Shown piece after piece: positions 45,632-55,588 of a stretch of 64,000 nt of DNA. The position numbers and the translations under genes are program-made. This DNA comes from Marinobacterium sediminicola (lineage in GTDB: Bacteria; Pseudomonadota; Gammaproteobacteria; Pseudomonadales; Balneatricaceae). How positions within the stretch are numbered: the stretch's first letter is position 1; every line of letters begins with the position of its first letter. Below the pieces are notes generated by a model. The model was not told the origin of the DNA and did not search any database. It saw only the letters and a list, made by a program, of their open reading frames with translations. The DNA lies in assembly GCF_022343685.1 (NCBI RefSeq), contig NZ_CP092123.1, positions 806,001 to 870,000 on the forward strand, read 5' to 3'.

Positions 45632-45838
45632 TCAGTAGTGGGGCGGCACTTCGTTAGCGTCGCCAACATTTTCTCCTGTACCCATCTCACGTAGCTGAAC
45701 ATTCAGAATCTTGACCATCCGAGTCAGGCGTTCAATATCCATCTCCTGCTTGGCGACCATCTCACTAAGCTTGTCGATGGCGTCTTCCTGGAAGGCGATA
45801 CGGGATTCCAGCTCCGCAAGGGTCTCATGATCAGTCAT
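45632..45838 (-). CDS. slyX: SlyX-family coiled-coil protein
   Basis: A 68-residue protein, mostly one amphipathic helix or coiled coil (LAELESRIAFQEDAIDKLSEMVAKQEMDIERLTRMVKILNVQLREM) with a short tail ending in PPHY, the mark of SlyX. Its function is unknown. AAGGAGAG precedes the ATG. It is divergent from the cold-shock gene across 190 A+T-rich bp that likely hold both promoters. Confidence 0.93.
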   Translation of the reverse strand: MTDHETLAELESRIAFQEDAIDKLSEMVAKQEMDIERLTRMVKILNVQLREMGTGENVGDANEVPPHY

Positions 45839-46028
45839 GTTTCTCTCCTTCCAATAAGGTGGTATGTGCCTGAAGCATAGACGATCGGCAATGTGACGAA
45901 AAGAACCAGTTTTGATAAGCCGTTGAAAAAAAATGATGAATACAGTATATCTGATCAGTTAGTGCGCGGTTTATTGACCATTTGCGTACCTTTACCATCA
46001 ACACCTTATTTAATAACAGAGAAGATCC

Positions 46029-46484
46029 ATGAGTGGTAACCAGTTAGTCAAAAGTGTACTGGCCAGCGTACTGGCCGCGTTTATTATTCCTTTCCTGCTA
46101 CAAAAGGTCGCTTCCATCGAGATCGGTTTTACCCTGCCGGTTTTGGCTGTCGTGGCTGTTGTTGTATTTGTTGTCACCCTGGCCGCTGCATGGCAGCCGG
46201 GCAGCGCCGCTTCTGCTGTCAAGGCAGCTGCTGCGCAATCGGCTGATGATGCTGAAGTGGATGATGCCAATGACACCCGTGAGCTGGGTGTTGTTAAATG
46301 GTTCAATGTCTCCAAGGGGTTTGGTTTCATTACGCGTGATAATGGCGATGACGTGTTTGTTCATTTCCGCAACATTCGTGGCCGAGGTCACCGGTCCCTT
46401 AATGAAGGGCAACAGGTCCGTTTCAGTGTTCGTGAAAGTGATAAGGGGCTTCAGGCCGAGGACGTATCAATCGTTCGCAGCTAA
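46029..46484 (+). CDS. Membrane-anchored cold-shock domain protein
   Basis: A 151-residue protein with two predicted N-terminal membrane segments (residues ~8-26, [19 protein letters not shown], and ~32-54, [22 protein letters not shown]), a short Ala/Asp-rich linker, and a complete cold-shock domain at the C-terminus ([25 protein letters not shown]). Both RNA-binding motifs, KGFGFI and VFVHF, are intact. The layout suggests a nucleic-acid-binding domain held at the inner membrane. A strong terminator follows. The role is unknown; free cold-shock proteins are RNA chaperones. Confidence 0.9.
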   Translation: MSGNQLVKSVLASVLAAFIIPFLLQKVASIEIGFTLPVLAVVAVVVFVVTLAAAWQPGSAASAVKAAAAQSADDAEVDDANDTRELGVVKWFNVSKGFGFITRDNGDDVFVHFRNIRGRGHRSLNEGQQVRFSVRESDKGLQAEDVSIVRS

Positions 46485-46493
46485 CTCCCCTCT

Positions 46494-46520
46494 GGCCGGT
46501 ACGGAAGTGCCGGCCTTTTT
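46494..46520 (+). terminator. Rho-independent terminator after the cold-shock gene
   Basis: A 9-position stem (GGCCGGTAC / GTGCCGGCC, one G-T pair) with a 4-nt loop is followed directly by TTTTT. It begins 9 nt after the cold-shock gene stop. Confidence 0.9.
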
Positions 46521-46611
46521 CCATCCTGTTATCCCTCTGATGTACCTCGTTTCCTGCCGTGATCTTCCTGATCTTTGATAGACTGGTTTTATATGAAATC
46601 GGGAGGTGTCT

Positions 46612-46914
46612 ATGTTTGTCGTTGCGAACAGAATTATGGTGAATCCGGGATATGAGGAAGCGTTCGCCGAGCGTTTTCGTCAGCGTGCCGGTCAGGTTGA
46701 GCAGCAACCGGGCTTTGTGCGTCTGGAAGTGATGCGGCCGGTGAATGAAGGCTGTCCCTGGGTGGTGATGACCCACTGGCGAGACAAGGGGGCCTTTGAA
46801 GCCTGGGTGGCTTCAGACGACTTCAAGGCAGCCCATAGAGAGCAGTCTCTTCCCAGGGAGGCTTTCGGTGCTGGAGGTGGCCTGGAGATGCACGAGGTGG
46901 AGATCTCTGCCTGA
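46612..46914 (+). CDS. Antibiotic biosynthesis monooxygenase (ABM) family protein
   Basis: A 100-residue ferredoxin-like fold protein. MFVVANRIMVNPGYEEAFAERFRQRAG and PGFVRLEVMRPV followed by VVMTHWRDKGAFEAWVASDDFKAAH are typical of the ABM/heme-degrading monooxygenase superfamily (HmoB/IsdG-like). Whether it binds heme cannot be told. GGGAGG supports the ATG at 46612 rather than a GTG two codons earlier. It lies 35 nt before the sensor kinase gene and may be co-transcribed with it. Confidence 0.85.
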   Translation: MFVVANRIMVNPGYEEAFAERFRQRAGQVEQQPGFVRLEVMRPVNEGCPWVVMTHWRDKGAFEAWVASDDFKAAHREQSLPREAFGAGGGLEMHEVEISA

Positions 46915-46949
46915 ACACAGTAATTCCGCCAAAACGCGAAGGAGCCGGC

Positions 46950-48992
46950 TTGCTCAGCACCCAGCGCTGGGTGTGGCGTGCGTTGGTGCGCTCGGCTTTG
47001 ATTCCTTTGTTACTGGTGGAAACGCTGCTGGTAGGCGTCTACCTCTTTTCCAGCGGCTATATTCGTGAAGGCAACGTCAAACTGCTGCGAAATCAGGCAG
47101 ATGAACAGCTGATCAATACCGCGCGGCTTGAAGTCAATGTCATCAACGAGCAGGTGCAGGCCGTCGCTGCCCTGGTTGAGATATACCGTCAGGCCGTTGG
47201 TCGTGCGCTGGTAGCTCCGCCCCCTCAGTCCGGTGCAGGAATCTATGTCCGTAATGAGGACGGAGTCCTTTACAGCCCCGTCGATGATGGTCGTGCGGCG
47301 TCCTTTTATTCGGCCAGTACACCCGCTGATCGCCAGGATATGACCAAGGTCTATCGTCTGGAACAGCTGGACCCGCTGATGCTGGATATGATGCGAACCA
47401 ATCCGATGGTTAATGCGATCTATTTCAACAGCTGGGATGGCTATAACCGCATTTTTCCCTGGTTCGACACTCCTGCCCAATACGCGCCTGACACCCTGGC
47501 AAGGGATTATCCGTTTTACTACGCGGCTGATGAGCGCCACAACCCTGAGCGCAAGGTGGTCTGGACCGATGTGTATGTCGATCCGGCGGGGCTTGGCTGG
47601 ATGACTTCCGCAGTTGCACCTGTGTATCGCGGTGACTTTCTGGAGGGAGTGGTTGGGATAGACATTACCGTGGCGACGATCGTAGAACAGATCCAGCAGC
47701 TGGACATTCCCTGGCAGGGGTATGCTGTTCTGATTAACCGAAAAGGCACCATTATGGCCCTTCCTTCACGAGGGGAGCGGGATTTCGGATTGGAAGAGTT
47801 AACGGCTTTCAACTACAGCAAAGGCGTGCCGAAAGAGAATTTCAAGCCGGAGCGTTTCAATCTTCGACAGCGACCGGATACAGCAAATCTGGCCGACCGG
47901 ATGCAGGCAGAACCTGATGGTCAGGGGACTTTGGTACTGAATGGCCAGACGAAGCGGGTTGCCTGGCGTGAGATTGATTCGGCGGGCTGGCAGTTGTTGA
48001 CCATCGTCGATGAGGAAGCCATCTATCGTTCAGCAGATGAGCTTGCCCGGCACTTTCGTGTGATCGTGTACCTGCTGATTGTAGGCCTGTTGATTTTTTA
48101 TCTGTTGTTCTTTGCCTATACCTGGCGGCGTTCTGTGTGGCTCAGTCGCGCCATTTCTGCGCCGCTGGCAACATTGAATCGTGTACTGTCGGAAATTGGT
48201 CAGGAACGTTATGACCAGCCAGGGCTTCAATTCAAGCTGCAAGAGTTGCAGCAAAGTGCCGACGCGGTGGTCAAAATGGGCGCGGTGCTGGGGCGTGCCA
48301 ATCGAGCCAAGAACCGATTTTTGTCCAGTATCAGTCACGAGTTGAGAACACCGCTGACATCCATTATCGGTTTTGCCGAGCTTGTTCAGAACAGTAATAG
48401 TTTGGGCGATGATGAGCGCGCTTGCGTGCATGAGATCCTGCGTGCTGCCGAGCATCTGTTGTGCCTGATTAACGACGTGCTGGATTTGGCGCAGGTTCAG
48501 GCGGGGCAGGTCCAGACGAGTCTTGAGTCGGTCCCGGTTGCTGACAGGGTTGATGCCTGTCTGCGCATGATTGAGCCTCAGGCGGCTGAGAAATCTGTCC
48601 TGCTGCAGAGATTTTTTCAGGGGCGCGAGCTGGTGGTTCGAGCGGATGCCAACAGGTTGAGCCAGGTATTGTTGAACCTGCTGTCCAATGCGATCAAGTA
48701 CAACCACTCTGGTGGTCAGGTCAGTGTGGAATGTGCCCGCCTTGGAGATAAGGTGAGGATATCAGTCAGGGATACCGGCAGCGGCATTACTTCAGGCCGC
48801 TTGCAGGAATTGTTTATGCCATTCAACCGGCTTGGCTACGAGAACACCAGCATTCCGGGTACGGGTATCGGGTTGAGTATCAGTAAGCAGCTGGTTGAGT
48901 TGATGGGGGGCGATATTGGGTGCGACAGCCAGCCCGGGCAGGGTTCAACCTTCTGGGTCGAGCTGCCCTGGGCCGGGCCGGGTCAGGATTGA
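46950..48992 (+). CDS. Orphan sensor histidine kinase with dCache-like periplasmic domain
   Basis: A 680-residue inner-membrane kinase starting at TTG, with AAGGAG 5 nt upstream. Membrane helix 1 (residues ~13-32) is followed by a large periplasmic Cache-type sensor ([28 protein letters not shown]-like [25 protein letters not shown], then [16 protein letters not shown]). Helix 2 is [21 protein letters not shown]. The HisKA domain has phospho-acceptor His463 ([17 protein letters not shown]), and the ATPase domain has [20 protein letters not shown] and [18 protein letters not shown]. It has no receiver domain and no adjacent response regulator. Its 3' end overlaps hrpB by 10 nt tail to tail. 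Confidence 0.92.
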   Translation: MLSTQRWVWRALVRSALIPLLLVETLLVGVYLFSSGYIREGNVKLLRNQADEQLINTARLEVNVINEQVQAVAALVEIYRQAVGRALVAPPPQSGAGIYVRNEDGVLYSPVDDGRAASFYSASTPADRQDMTKVYRLEQLDPLMLDMMRTNPMVNAIYFNSWDGYNRIFPWFDTPAQYAPDTLARDYPFYYAADERHNPERKVVWTDVYVDPAGLGWMTSAVAPVYRGDFLEGVVGIDITVATIVEQIQQLDIPWQGYAVLINRKGTIMALPSRGERDFGLEELTAFNYSKGVPKENFKPERFNLRQRPDTANLADRMQAEPDGQGTLVLNGQTKRVAWREIDSAGWQLLTIVDEEAIYRSADELARHFRVIVYLLIVGLLIFYLLFFAYTWRRSVWLSRAISAPLATLNRVLSEIGQERYDQPGLQFKLQELQQSADAVVKMGAVLGRANRAKNRFLSSISHELRTPLTSIIGFAELVQNSNSLGDDERACVHEILRAAEHLLCLINDVLDLAQVQAGQVQTSLESVPVADRVDACLRMIEPQAAEKSVLLQRFFQGRELVVRADANRLSQVLLNLLSNAIKYNHSGGQVSVECARLGDKVRISVRDTGSGITSGRLQELFMPFNRLGYENTSIPGTGIGLSISKQLVELMGGDIGCDSQPGQGSTFWVELPWAGPGQD

Positions 48993-51508
48993 GAGGTGCG
49001 CTTGGTACGAGAGGTTGCCGGTGCGCTGGTTGGATCTTCTGGCCAGGGGTGTTTGGGGTAGCGCCCTTTCATTTCCTTACGAACTTCGGCGTAGCTGCCT
49101 TGCCAGAACCCTGCCAGATCCTGGGTGACCTGTAGTGGGCGCTGAGCAGGAGACAGCAGATGCAGGATGACCGGTATGTTGAAGCCCAGTCTGGGGGTGT
49201 CGGTGCAACCGAACATCTCTTGCAGCTTGACCGCCAGCACGGGAGGCGACTGACTGTAATTGACCCTGATCCGGGAGCCGGAAGGGACCTGGATACGCTC
49301 CGGGGCCAAACGGTCCAGCTCCTGCTGCTGTGACCATTCCAGCTGGCTGCGCAGGATGTCGGCCATATCCAGCCGCGCAAAATCGCTGCCCTTGTTGATG
49401 CCTTCAAGCCAGGGAGACAGCCATTTTTCCAGGGTATTAAGAAGCGCTGTATCCGAAAGGTCCGGCCAGCGCGAGGGGGCAGGATCATGCTGGCGAACGA
49501 AGGCCAGACGTTGTCGCAACTCTTCCGCAGCTTCATCCCAAGGCAGTAATCTCAGGCCCTGACGGCGTATGTGAGCGATCAGGGCGGCGGTGATGCGATC
49601 AGGGGGCAGGCCGAGCGAAGTATCACGGTGCAAGACCAACTGGCCGATCCGGGTCTGTCTCTCGGCAATCAGTCGATCTTGCTGAGCATTCCATATGACC
49701 ACCTCTTCGCTCTCTTTCATATCTGCGAGCAGGTGTTCAAACAGTTCAGGGTCGAGAGGGCAGGCCAGCCGGATCAGGTCTGTGGCACTGTCCTGACGGC
49801 TGGTCAGCGCTGCCACGGCGAGCCATTCGCACCGGTTTAGCCGGTCCTGCTCGGACAGTTTGGCACCACGTCCCAGACTGAGACGGTATTGCCCTGTCTG
49901 GTTATCCCGACGACGCGCGATCCGATCCGGATAGGCGCAGGCAATGAGATAGCCTGTAGCGGAATCTTTTGTTAGCCGGTGTGGGGTCTGCTCGGCCGTT
50001 GAAAGGTTGTCGGACAGCTGAAAATACTGCTGAGCCAAACGCTGCAGGCGCTGCCCCTGGCCCTTTCCACGCGATGATTGTAGCCATTCAAGTCGCTGCG
50101 TCAGATCGGACTGGGGGGTGTTCAGCGGATCGCGTTCGGATAGCAGAGCCGCCAGATCGGCAGCCAGACGAGCCTGCCCCTGTTCAGCGCCACACAGCAG
50201 CATATGGCTGAGGCGAGGGTGTGCCGGCAGTTGTGCCATTTGCTCACCGCGCGCGGTCAACCGGAACTGGCCCGGTGACAGGGTTTCAACGGCGTCCAGT
50301 TGTCGCAGCAGCTCCAGTGACTGGTTGTAAGCAGCAGCGGGTGGTGGGGTGAGCCAGCAGAGTTCGGTTGGGTCGTTAACCCCCCACTTCAGCAGTTGCA
50401 GTGCCAGCGGGGCCAGATCGGCATGTTGAATTTCGGCGGGTGTCTGTGGCTCCAGTTGTGCCTGCTGCTGTTCCGACCAGAGTCTGTAGCAAGTACCGGG
50501 GCCGAGACGCCCGGCACGCCCGGCACGCTGGGTTGCGGCGGCGGCAGATACGCGGGTGGTGAGCAAGCGGGTCATGCCGCTGCCCGGGTCGAAACGGGCC
50601 TGTCGGCTGAGTCCTGCATCAATCACAACCTCAATGCCCTCAATCGTCAGGCTGGTTTCGGCGATGGCTGTAGCCAGCACGATCTTGCGTTTTCCGGGGG
50701 GCGCGGCGGTGATGGCCTGCTGCTGTTCGCCCAGAGACAGGTCACCATAGAGCGGTGTGATCAACAGTTCATGGTTTGGCAGGCTATCGTCGAGCAGTTG
50801 CCTCACACGGCGTATCTCTCGCTGTCCAGGCAGAAAGACCAGCAGGCTGCCATCGTGTCGGTCCAAGGCCTGGCGGATACGGTTGACGACACGCTCCTCG
50901 ACCGGAGTATCGATACGGCTGGGGGGCGAGTAGACCAGTTCAACAGGGTAGGCCCGCCCTTCACTGCGCAGTACAGGGGCTCCGCCCAGCAGGTCTGACA
51001 CTGCAGCGCCATCGAGGGTGGCTGACATTAGCAGCAGTTTGAGAGGAGGACCTTCGCGGAGCAGTTCTCGCCCTTGCAGGATCAGTGCAAGCCCAGTATC
51101 TGCATCAAGGCTTCGCTCGTGAAATTCATCGAAAATAACAAGCCCAACATCCTCCAGGCCAGGGTCATCCTGCAGCATTCGGGTCAGGATACCTTCGGTC
51201 ACGACTTCGATGCGGGTAGCGGCACTTACCCTGGTCTCCATGCGGATGCGGTAGCCGACGGTCTGGCCGACTTTTTCTTCAAGCTGTTCAGCCAGCCTCT
51301 GTGCCGCTGCCTTGGCTGCCAACCGGCGAGGCTCCAGCAAAAGTATTTTCTTCTGGTCGAGCCAAGGCTGGCCAAGCAGTGCAAGCGGTACCCGGGTTGT
51401 CTTGCCTGCTCCTGGTGGTGCTTCCAGAACAAGCTCGTCATGCTGGTCGAGTGTCTGGCAAATGGAGGGTAGCAGCGGATCTATCGGCAAAGGTTGAGGC
51501 TTGATCAT
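48983..51508 (-). CDS. hrpB: ATP-dependent RNA helicase HrpB
   Basis: An 841-residue DEAH-box helicase of usual HrpB length. Motif I is LEAPPGAGKTTRVPLALL, motif II FDEFHERSLDADTGLAL (DEFH), motif III LLMSATLDG, and motif VI TQRAGRAGRLGPGTCYRLW. The C-terminal HrpB-specific region ends PLQVTQDLAGFWQGSYAEVRKEMKGRYPKHPWPEDP. Role in RNA metabolism is unclear. The start at 51508 (MIKPQPLPIDPLLPSI) fits the family; the frame extends 23 codons upstream without similarity. Confidence 0.96.
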   Translation of the reverse strand: MIKPQPLPIDPLLPSICQTLDQHDELVLEAPPGAGKTTRVPLALLGQPWLDQKKILLLEPRRLAAKAAAQRLAEQLEEKVGQTVGYRIRMETRVSAATRIEVVTEGILTRMLQDDPGLEDVGLVIFDEFHERSLDADTGLALILQGRELLREGPPLKLLLMSATLDGAAVSDLLGGAPVLRSEGRAYPVELVYSPPSRIDTPVEERVVNRIRQALDRHDGSLLVFLPGQREIRRVRQLLDDSLPNHELLITPLYGDLSLGEQQQAITAAPPGKRKIVLATAIAETSLTIEGIEVVIDAGLSRQARFDPGSGMTRLLTTRVSAAAATQRAGRAGRLGPGTCYRLWSEQQQAQLEPQTPAEIQHADLAPLALQLLKWGVNDPTELCWLTPPPAAAYNQSLELLRQLDAVETLSPGQFRLTARGEQMAQLPAHPRLSHMLLCGAEQGQARLAADLAALLSERDPLNTPQSDLTQRLEWLQSSRGKGQGQRLQRLAQQYFQLSDNLSTAEQTPHRLTKDSATGYLIACAYPDRIARRRDNQTGQYRLSLGRGAKLSEQDRLNRCEWLAVAALTSRQDSATDLIRLACPLDPELFEHLLADMKESEEVVIWNAQQDRLIAERQTRIGQLVLHRDTSLGLPPDRITAALIAHIRRQGLRLLPWDEAAEELRQRLAFVRQHDPAPSRWPDLSDTALLNTLEKWLSPWLEGINKGSDFARLDMADILRSQLEWSQQQELDRLAPERIQVPSGSRIRVNYSQSPPVLAVKLQEMFGCTDTPRLGFNIPVILHLLSPAQRPLQVTQDLAGFWQGSYAEVRKEMKGRYPKHPWPEDPTSAPATSRTKRTSQS

Positions 51509-51738
51509 CGCTCTTTCAGGCAGTGCAGAGAAAGCTCGAACTCTAGCAGAAATCGGCTGGCGTGACCGCCTTTCCACAGGCGCTCATCGGTTGCGTGTAT
51601 CAGTTCGCTATTACACGCGCATGCTGTATGATGACGGCAAACGGCTCTGAGTAGCCGCTTGTGCAGTACAGTTACAAGGGTGGATAAAAGCTTGCAAGGC
51701 GTTCATGACAAACCGACATTGGCAGCGGGAGTATCCTG

Positions 51739-52320
51739 ATGCTGGTGATGATCGATAACTTCGATAGCTTTACCTGGAATCTGGTTCGGTACTTTGAAGA
51801 ACTGGGCACTGAAGTTCAGGTGTTTCGCAATAATGCCATCACCCTTGAGCAGATTGAGGCACTGAGCCCTTCCCATCTGGTTATCTCACCGGGACCCTGC
51901 ACGCCCAACGAGGCGGGCATCTCGATATCAGCGATTGAATATTTTGCCGGCAAATTGCCGATTCTGGGGGTTTGCCTTGGCCACCAAAGCATTGGTCAGG
52001 CATTGGGGGCCGAAGTCGTTCGCGCCCGCCAGGTGATGCATGGCAAAACATCCTTGATTGAACATGCCGGAGTCGGGGTGTTTCAGGGCCTCGATCATCC
52101 ACTGGAAGTCACCCGTTACCATTCGTTGGTATTGCGAGCCGATACCTTGCCTGACTGCCTTGAGATAACGGCCTGGACCACTAATGATCGTGGTGAGATG
52201 GACGAGATCATGGCGATCCGGCATCGGGAGCTGGCGATCCAGGGAGTGCAGTTTCACCCCGAATCAGTATTGACCCGTCAGGGCCACCAGCTGTTGGATA
52301 ACTTTTTGCAGCAGGCCTGA
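51739..52320 (+). CDS. trpG: Anthranilate synthase component II (glutamine amidotransferase)
   Basis: A 193-residue class I glutamine amidotransferase: [23 protein letters not shown], the nucleophile motif [20 protein letters not shown] with the catalytic Cys, and [11 protein letters not shown] with the His-Glu pair. It supplies ammonia to TrpE, and may also serve PabB (pabA). The trpE gene is not in the window. GGGAG precedes the ATG. The 230 bp upstream, to hrpB, hold no gene and no clear trp leader peptide. Confidence 0.96.
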   Translation: MLVMIDNFDSFTWNLVRYFEELGTEVQVFRNNAITLEQIEALSPSHLVISPGPCTPNEAGISISAIEYFAGKLPILGVCLGHQSIGQALGAEVVRARQVMHGKTSLIEHAGVGVFQGLDHPLEVTRYHSLVLRADTLPDCLEITAWTTNDRGEMDEIMAIRHRELAIQGVQFHPESVLTRQGHQLLDNFLQQA

Positions 52321-52346
52321 CCCCCCTTTTTCAGAGGAGACACGGA

Positions 52347-53387
52347 ATGAACATTCAGCAAGCGTTGGCCCGTGTGGTCGATCACATCGACCTCAGTCGT
52401 GAGGAGATGGTCGATGTCATGCGCCAGGTGATGACCGGGCAGTGCAGTGAATCCCAGGTGGCTGGCTTCCTGGTCGGACTGCGCATGAAAAGTGAGTCGA
52501 TCGAGGAAATCACGGGCGCGGCTCAGGTGATGCGAGAGCTCGCAACGCCGGTCCGTCCTGAAAAAGGCCCGCTGGTGGACATCGTCGGCACCGGTGGCGA
52601 CGGCGCAAACCTGTTCAATGTGTCCTCTGCCAGCGCATTCGTAGCAGCGGCCTGCGGTGTTCATATCGCCAAGCATGGCAACCGTGGTGTTTCCTCCAGC
52701 AGCGGCAGTGCTGACCTGCTGGAAAAGGCCGGCATTAATCTTGATCTTGGCGCCGAGAGCGTGGCACGTTGCATCGACGAAGTGGGAGTGGGTTTCATGT
52801 TTGCGCCGGGTTACCACAGCGCCATGAAACACGCCATCGGAGCCCGCCGCGCCCTGGGGATGCGAACGATGTTCAATATTCTGGGGCCGATGACCAATCC
52901 GGCCGGTGCCAAGCGTGAAGTCATCGGTGTTTTCACGCAAAAGCTCTGCCGTCCCATGGCCGAGGTGATGCATCAGCTCGGTGCCGAGCACATCATGGTG
53001 GTTCACGCGGATGATGGTTTGGACGAAATCAGTCTGGCGAGTCACACCCATGTAGCCGAACTTAAGGACGGCGAAATCCGCGAGTACAAGATCACTCCGG
53101 AAGATCTGGGCATCGACAGTCAGAGCCTGATCGGGCTGGTAGTCGAGAGCTCCGATGAGTCGCTGGCGCTGATCAAGGCGGCCCTGAGCAACACCGGCGA
53201 GCCAGCGGCACGCAAGGCTGCGGCGATGGTCGCGCTGAATGCCGGTGCAGCCATCTATCTGGGTGGTCAGGCGGAGAGCCACAAGGCCGGTGTGGCGCGG
53301 GCGCTTGAGGCGATACAGTCCGGTGCGGCACTTGAAAAAATGGAACAGCTGGCCGCTTTCAGTCAGCAATTGGAGCAAGGCAACTGA
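52347..53387 (+). CDS. trpD: Anthranilate phosphoribosyltransferase
   Basis: A 346-residue enzyme. The PRPP site reads [28 protein letters not shown], and [22 protein letters not shown] and [38 protein letters not shown] follow, the canonical TrpD motifs. It adds phosphoribose to anthranilate. AGAGGAG precedes the ATG. It begins 26 nt after trpG, and its stop shares one nucleotide with the trpC start (TGATG). Confidence 0.97.
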   Translation: MNIQQALARVVDHIDLSREEMVDVMRQVMTGQCSESQVAGFLVGLRMKSESIEEITGAAQVMRELATPVRPEKGPLVDIVGTGGDGANLFNVSSASAFVAAACGVHIAKHGNRGVSSSSGSADLLEKAGINLDLGAESVARCIDEVGVGFMFAPGYHSAMKHAIGARRALGMRTMFNILGPMTNPAGAKREVIGVFTQKLCRPMAEVMHQLGAEHIMVVHADDGLDEISLASHTHVAELKDGEIREYKITPEDLGIDSQSLIGLVVESSDESLALIKAALSNTGEPAARKAAAMVALNAGAAIYLGGQAESHKAGVARALEAIQSGAALEKMEQLAAFSQQLEQGN

Positions 53388-54214
53388 TGAACGATACCCC
53401 GACCATTCTGAAAAAAATCATCGCGCGCAAGCATGAGGAAGTGGCCGAGCGCAGTGCGCGTGTCTCCATTGATGACCTCAAGTCACGGATTGCCCGTCAG
53501 CAGGGGAGCGATACTGACCCGCGCGGGTTTGTTGCCAGTTTGGAGCGTGCGCTGGACGCGGGACGTGCCGCCGTGATCGCCGAGATCAAGAAGGCGAGCC
53601 CCTCCAAAGGGGTGATCCGCGATCCCTTTGTTCCGGCCGAGATAGCCCCGGGTTATGAAGCGGGAGGCGCCTGCTGCCTTTCGGTGCTGACCGATGTGGA
53701 CTTTTTCCAGGGGTCTGATGAGTACTTGCAGCAGGCGCGTGCCGCCTGTTCGCTGCCGGTGATCCGAAAGGACTTCATTGTCGATCCGTATCAGATTTAT
53801 GAAGCGCGTGCGCTGGGGGCTGACTGTATCCTGCTGATCGTGGCGGCACTCAATGATCAGCAGCTTGCCGACTTGACGGCGCTGACCCATGAGCTGGGTA
53901 TGGATGTCCTGATTGAAGTACACAATGAACAGGAGTTGCAGCGTATTCTGCCGCTCAACACCCGTTTGATCGGTATCAACAACCGTGATCTGCACACGTT
54001 CGAGGTGAGCCTGGAGAATACCTTCAAACTGCTGGACCAGATTCCTGAAGACCGCATCGTGGTGACCGAAAGTGGTATCCTTACGCCCGAAGATGTTGCT
54101 GCCATGCAGGCGCGCCAGGTCAACGCTTTTCTGATTGGTGAGGCGTTCATGCGGGCTGAAAACCCCGGTCAGACCCTGGCCGAGTTCTTTGCGGCGGCTC
54201 AAAAGGCCAACTAA
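53387..54214 (+). CDS. trpC: Indole-3-glycerol phosphate synthase, monofunctional
   Basis: A 275-residue TIM-barrel enzyme with [47 protein letters not shown] (catalytic Lys and substrate site), [23 protein letters not shown], and [22 protein letters not shown]. It is not fused to TrpF, as is usual outside the enterics. It closes the indole ring in tryptophan synthesis. The one-nucleotide overlap with trpD indicates coupled translation. Confidence 0.97.
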   Translation: MNDTPTILKKIIARKHEEVAERSARVSIDDLKSRIARQQGSDTDPRGFVASLERALDAGRAAVIAEIKKASPSKGVIRDPFVPAEIAPGYEAGGACCLSVLTDVDFFQGSDEYLQQARAACSLPVIRKDFIVDPYQIYEARALGADCILLIVAALNDQQLADLTALTHELGMDVLIEVHNEQELQRILPLNTRLIGINNRDLHTFEVSLENTFKLLDQIPEDRIVVTESGILTPEDVAAMQARQVNAFLIGEAFMRAENPGQTLAEFFAAAQKAN

Positions 54215-54234
54215 CCTGATTTAGAGAAACAACC

Positions 54235-54648
54235 ATGAGCATGAGTGTCAGCGTTAACTGGGAAGGCGACGATCGCTTCAAGGCGACCACCGGTTCCGGT
54301 TTCGATATCGTAATCGACAAGGATCTGCAGCAGGGGCCGCGCCCGATGGAACTGATGCTGGCCGGCCTCGGCGGCTGCACCAGCGTTGATGTGGTCGGTA
54401 TCCTGCGCAAGGCGCGTCAGGATGTGGTCAACTGTGTGGCCGAGATCAATGCTGAGCGTTCTGACGAAGTGCCCTCTGTGTTTACAGAGATTCACGTCAA
54501 GTTCATCGTCAGTGGTCGCAAGCTGCGCGAGGCAGCAGTCGAGCGGGCTGTTCGCCTGTCAGCGGAGCAGTACTGCTCTGCGTCCCTGATGCTGGAGCGT
54601 GGCGGCGTCAAGATCACCCACAGCTTCGAGATCGTTGAAGTCGAATAA
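54235..54648 (+). CDS. OsmC family protein
   Basis: A 137-residue OsmC/Ohr-fold protein: SVNWEGDDRFKATTGSGFDIVIDKD, GPRPMELMLAGLGGCTSVDVVGILRKARQ with the conserved Cys in GGCTS, and LSAEQYCSASLMLERGGVKITHSFEI with the second Cys. These two Cys positions match the peroxidatic pair of the superfamily, so a peroxide-reducing role is possible; many members of this YhfA-like subgroup lack a known function. It lies 20 nt after trpC, a common gammaproteobacterial order. Confidence 0.92.
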   Translation: MSMSVSVNWEGDDRFKATTGSGFDIVIDKDLQQGPRPMELMLAGLGGCTSVDVVGILRKARQDVVNCVAEINAERSDEVPSVFTEIHVKFIVSGRKLREAAVERAVRLSAEQYCSASLMLERGGVKITHSFEIVEVE

Positions 54649-54662
54649 TTGGTTATTTCGAC

Positions 54663-54691
54663 TTGTGTTTGGAAGGGCGCGGCATTAGAAT
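54663..54691 (+). promoter_or_regulatory. Probable sigma-70 promoter of the rpsF operon
   Basis: A -35 TTGTGT and a -10 TAGAAT are separated by 17 bp, followed by a G+C-containing discriminator (GTTGCG), as for growth-rate-controlled ribosomal promoters. Transcription would start near 54698, about 80 nt before the rpsF ATG. Confidence 0.5.
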
Positions 54692-54737
54692 GTTGCGTCC
54701 TTTTATTTGTTCAACTCCTTGCTTTCAACCATTCACA

Positions 54738-54770
54738 TACGGTGAGTGACTTGGAGGCTGTGAAACCGTA
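54738..54770 (+). promoter_or_regulatory. Candidate S6:S18 autoregulatory leader motif
   Basis: Arms TACGGT (54738-54743) and ACCGTA (54765-54770) close a hairpin just before the rpsF ribosome-binding site (AAGGAG). It presents a CCG in the 3' strand, as in the S6:S18-binding leader described for rpsF mRNAs. By analogy the S6:S18 complex would bind here and repress translation. The match is by eye. Confidence 0.55.
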
Positions 54771-54780
54771 AGGAGCAAAA

Positions 54781-55191
54781 ATGCGTCATTACGAAATCGT
54801 ATTCCTGGTTCACCCGAACCAGAGCGAGCAGGTTCCGGCGATGATCGAGCGTTACAAGGCGCTGATCGAAGGTGCTGAAGGTACTATCCATCGTCTGGAA
54901 GACTGGGGCCGTCGTCAGCTGGCTTACCCGATCAACAACGCGCACAAGGCACACTACGTGCTGATGAACGTTGAAGCGACTCAGGAAGTGATGGACGAAC
55001 TGTCCAACATGTTCCGCTACAACGACGCCGTTCTGCGTAACATGGTGATTCGTTGCAACGAAGCGATCACTGAAGAATCTCCGATCAAGGCTGCAGAATC
55101 TCGCGAAGAGCGCAAGCCGCGTCGCGAAGAGCGTTCAGAGCAGAAGCAGGAAAAAGCTGCTGAAGAATCTGAAGAAGCTGCTGAAGAGTAA
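54781..55191 (+). CDS. rpsF: 30S ribosomal protein S6
   Basis: A 136-residue protein. [66 protein letters not shown] is the standard S6 domain. The Glu/Lys-rich tail ([28 protein letters not shown]) is longer than core S6; in E. coli the tail receives extra glutamates. AAGGAG precedes the ATG. It heads the rpsF-rpsR-rplI operon; no priB lies between rpsF and rpsR. Confidence 0.98.
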   Translation: MRHYEIVFLVHPNQSEQVPAMIERYKALIEGAEGTIHRLEDWGRRQLAYPINNAHKAHYVLMNVEATQEVMDELSNMFRYNDAVLRNMVIRCNEAITEESPIKAAESREERKPRREERSEQKQEKAAEESEEAAEE

Positions 55192-55220
55192 TCGTTAACC
55201 TTATTTTTGGAGAAATTCAG

Positions 55221-55451
55221 ATGGCACGTTTTTTCCGTCGTCGCAAGTTCTGCCGTTTCACCGCTGAAGGCGTCAAGCAGATCGATTACAAAGATCTGGA
55301 CACCCTGAAAGGCTACATCACTGAAACCGGCAAAATCGTTCCGAGCCGTATCACTGGTACCAAGGCACGCTACCAGCGTCAGCTGGCGACCGCTATCAAG
55401 CGCGCACGCTACCTGGCCCTGCTGCCGTACACCGACAGTCACGACGTTTAA
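55221..55451 (+). CDS. rpsR: 30S ribosomal protein S18
   Basis: A 76-residue basic protein, [74 protein letters not shown], matching the full S18 family. It binds 16S rRNA as a heterodimer with S6. GGAG precedes the ATG, 29 nt after rpsF. A 137-nt spacer with no gene separates it from rplI. Confidence 0.99.
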   Translation: MARFFRRRKFCRFTAEGVKQIDYKDLDTLKGYITETGKIVPSRITGTKARYQRQLATAIKRARYLALLPYTDSHDV

Positions 55452-55588
55452 TTGAACGTCGGCTGATACAGCCGGAGGTCGTACGCTAAACGCGATACGA
55501 TCCACCAAGATTAATGCTGTGGATATTCAGTGGATATCTGCAGCCAGGATTCAAGACTGCAGCCTTTGCAGAACAAGAGGTTTACGAG

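Noticed and set aside
51509-51738. Possible trp leader peptide or attenuator before trpG
   Set aside because: No short frame with tandem Trp codons and no alternative hairpin-plus-T-run was found. A TATGAT at 51627 could be a -10, but the matching -35 is poor.
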